Below are positions 11,823 to 13,499 of a stretch of 13,499 nucleotides of DNA, piece by piece. The notes below the pieces were generated by a model. It was not told the origin of the DNA. It searched no databases and saw only the letters and a program-made list of their open reading frames with translations. Made by a program: the position numbers and the translations under genes. Positions within the stretch are counted from its first letter, which is position 1; each line of letters opens with the position of its first letter. Source of the stretch: Pseudomonadota bacterium (GTDB lineage: Bacteria > Myxococcota > UBA9042 > PHBI01); assembly GCA_005772945.1 (NCBI GenBank), contig SXIE01000027.1, positions 1-13,499 of the forward strand, given 5' to 3'.

Positions 11823-13141
11823 CCGACGCGCACCGGATCCTGCTCGGGCCCGATCGCCGCGGGCACTCGGCCTTCGTCGAGGGCGGCGTCGTCGCGTGGC
11901 ACGGCCTTGGCGCGCCCCCGCCCGCGCTCATGAAGGGCCGCCGCAAGGTCGAGCACCTCCCCTGCCCCGACGCGATCCTGCGCCCCGGATGGGTCAACGC
12001 CCATACCCACCTCTATAGTGGGCTCGTCCCGTTTGGCGTGCCGATGCCGCACCCCTGGCCGACCACGTTCGTCGCGATCCTCGAGCAGCTCTGGTGGCGC
12101 CTCGATCGCGCGCTCGACCCGAACGCCCTGCGCGCTGCGGCGCGCGTGGCCATCGCCGAGGCGCTCCTCGCGGGCACGACGACGCTCATCGACCACCACG
12201 AGTCGCCGAGCGCCATCGCCGGCTCCCTCGACGTTCTCGCCGCCGAGGCCGAGGCGCTTGGGATCCGCGCGGTCCTCTGCTACGGCGCGACCGAGCGCAA
12301 TGGCGGCCCCGACGAGGCCGCCGCCGGCCTCGCCGAATGTGAACGCTTTTCACGCTCGATCGGCGCGGAGCATCCGACGCTGCGCGCGATGGTCGGTTTG
12401 CACGCCGGCTTCACCGTCTCGGATCCGACCATCACGCGCGCCGCCGCACTCGCGCGCACGCTCCGGATCCCGCTTCACGTCCACGTCGCCGAGGATGCGA
12501 CCGACGTCGCCGACGCGCGCCAACGCGGCTACGCGGGGTCCCTCGCGCGCCTGCTTTCCCTCGGCGCCGTCAGACCGGGGACCATCCTCGCGCACGGGAT
12601 CCACGTCGCCCCGTCGGAGCTCGCCGAGCTCGCCGCGAGCGCCAAAAGCAAGGCTCACCAGGCCTTCTTCGTCCAGAACCCGCGCTCGAATCGCGGCAAT
12701 GGCGTCGGCTACCCGAGCGCCCTCATCGCCTCGCGCCGCGTCGCCCTCGGCACCGACGGCTACCCCGCCCACATGGAAGCCGAGCTGGCTGCGGCCCGCG
12801 AAGAAGGCGCCCGCTTCGGCGAGCCCGCGACCTTGGCCGCCGCGCGTTTGCGTCAGGGTTGGCGCGTCGCCGCCCTCCACTTCGGCCAGCAGTTCGGGCC
12901 TCTGCGCATGGCCTCCTCCGCATTCGCCACCGCCACCAAACCGGTCGCCGCCGATCTCGTCGCGATGGGCCCGGAAAGCGCAGTTCACGTCCTCGTCGGC
13001 GGCCGCGTCGTCGTTCGCAACGGCCACCTCGTCGGCGCCGACCTCGTCACGCTCCAAGAGGAAGCGCGCGTCGCCGCGCGCCGCCTCGCGAAAAAAATGT
13101 CGCTCACGAGGGCAGCCGCTGCGCGGCCTTCGCGAGTGTGA
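11819..13141 (+). CDS. ssnA: SsnA-like aminohydrolase (amidohydrolase superfamily)
   Basis: The 440-residue product matches SsnA length (about 442) and shows the amidohydrolase metal site: H62 and H64 in PGWVNAHTHLYSGL, H222 in HVHVAED, H259 in LAHGIHV and D313 in GTDGYPAHM. QNPRSNRGNGVGY (286-298) matches the NPxSN block of the TRZ/ATZ/SsnA group. These enzymes hydrolyse C-N bonds of N-heterocycles, for example purine deamination or ring amide cleavage; SsnA is a regular member of the ygfK-xdhD purine loci. The N-terminal 50 residues, which normally form the beta-sandwich with the C-terminus, are short and poorly conserved (GPDRRGHSAFVEGG). The last 12 residues come from a 30-bp repeat (RAAAARPSRV). 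The start is TTG 11819 overlapping the xdh stop, so translation is probably coupled. Cytoplasmic. Confidence 0.85.
13085..13136. repeat. Inverted repeat with 30-bp quasi-palindromic repeat, copy 2, at the end of ssnA
   Basis: Positions 13107-13136 match the ygfK copy at 28 of 30 bases and are read in the same phase (RAAAARPSR), ending just before the ssnA stop. In addition, CTCGCGAA (13085-13092) and TTCGCGAG (13129-13136) are perfect reverse complements that bracket this segment. A transcript could therefore form a stem here at the end of the gene; there is no T-tract, and the next gene starts 30 bp after the ssnA stop, so a full terminator is unlikely. Confidence 0.65.
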
Positions 13142-13170
13142 TGCATCAGCTCGGCTAGGGAGAAACCCCC

Positions 13171-13499
13171 ATGACCTCGTTCGATTTGCCGCTCGCCATC
13201 CAAGACACCAACACGCGCCGCCGCACCGCGAAGCGCTTCCGCGACCAGGGCATCGTACTCCCGACCTTCGCCGAGCTCGCGGATCCAACGACCATCCCGG
13301 CCGCGATCACCGACCGCCTCGCGGGCATCGACCCCGACCAGCCGCACCCGCTCAACCTCTTCCGCGTGCACTGGTACAACGCCGCGGATCGCCGCGGGCG
13401 CGTCGCCGTCCCCGGCCACCTCGAGTTGCCGACGTCGCTCACCGGCGTGCGCGCGCCCATTTTCGTCGCGCTCGGCGAGCGCTTCCCGATGATCGGCGC
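13171..13499 (+). CDS. N-terminal part of a probable PLP-dependent (fold type II) enzyme, cut by window edge
   Basis: ATG 13171, preceded by AGGGA at 13157-13161, opens a frame that runs off the right end after 109 complete codons. Features are NTRRRTAKRFRDQGIVLPTF (14-33), HPLNLFRVHWYN and then LPTSLTGVRAPIFVALGERFPMIG. The PTSLTG...PIFVALG.RFPMIGA pattern resembles the beginning of cysteine-synthase-like PLP enzymes, where PLTG precedes the KVLAA-type lysine segment; the PLP lysine itself would lie beyond the window. No transit or signal peptide is seen. It follows ssnA by 29 bp and is probably in the same operon. In E. coli-type loci the PLP enzyme is YgeX (diaminopropionate ammonia-lyase), but this N-terminus does not look like YgeX, so a different subfamily may fill that place. 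The family call is from memory and tentative. Confidence 0.5.
   Translation, partial: MTSFDLPLAIQDTNTRRRTAKRFRDQGIVLPTFAELADPTTIPAAITDRLAGIDPDQPHPLNLFRVHWYNAADRRGRVAVPGHLELPTSLTGVRAPIFVALGERFPMIG

Overview
This is a GC-rich bacterial window with strong G/C bias at third codon positions. All supportable genes are on the + strand. The right three quarters (about 3.5-13.5 kb) is a compact operon-like cluster related to the anaerobic purine/uric acid catabolism loci of E. coli and gut anaerobes (the ygeW-ygeX-ygeY-hyuA-yqeA-ygfK-ssnA-ygfM-xdhD group). The host looks like a GC-rich Gram-negative bacterium, possibly Myxococcota or a related deltaproteobacterial lineage. That is a guess from composition, the lipoprotein and the secreted protein; there is no rRNA or marker gene to settle it.

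Left region (1-3370). The window opens inside the C-terminal end of an IS630-type transposase. It is followed by a secreted beta-rich protein whose frame breaks near 1280-1300 and continues as a cysteine-rich segment in another frame, probably a frameshifted gene. Next come an FkbM-family SAM methyltransferase and a small cysteine-rich putative lipoprotein. This part looks like accessory DNA with signs of decay.

Right region (3551-end). Gene order is ygfK-like oxidoreductase, carbamate kinase, YgeW knotted carbamoyltransferase, YgeY-like M20 metallohydrolase, XdhD-like molybdenum hydroxylase, SsnA-like aminohydrolase, and the start of a probable PLP-dependent enzyme. Three junctions overlap by a few bases (ATGA, ATGA, TTGA), which suggests one translationally coupled operon. 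By analogy, the hydroxylase, YgfK and SsnA would act on the purine ring, YgeY on opened or amide-containing intermediates, and YgeW plus carbamate kinase would move carbamoyl groups to carbamoyl phosphate and then ATP. No hydantoinase (hyuA), canonical ygeX, ygfM (FAD subunit) or Mo/Se-cofactor maturation gene is seen in the window.

Most notable points. (1) YgfK is only about 611 residues and goes straight from the DHOD-like barrel to the 2[4Fe-4S] domain, lacking the roughly 400-residue FAD/NAD(P)H module of the E. coli protein. (2) The Xdh also lacks a flavin domain, so both redox enzymes lack their nicotinamide-linked module. (3) A near-identical 30-bp quasi-palindromic repeat sits in the same reading frame inside both ygfK and ssnA, adding an RAAA-rich peptide. 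(4) Codon choice switches sharply from NNG to NNC within single genes, most clearly within xdh.
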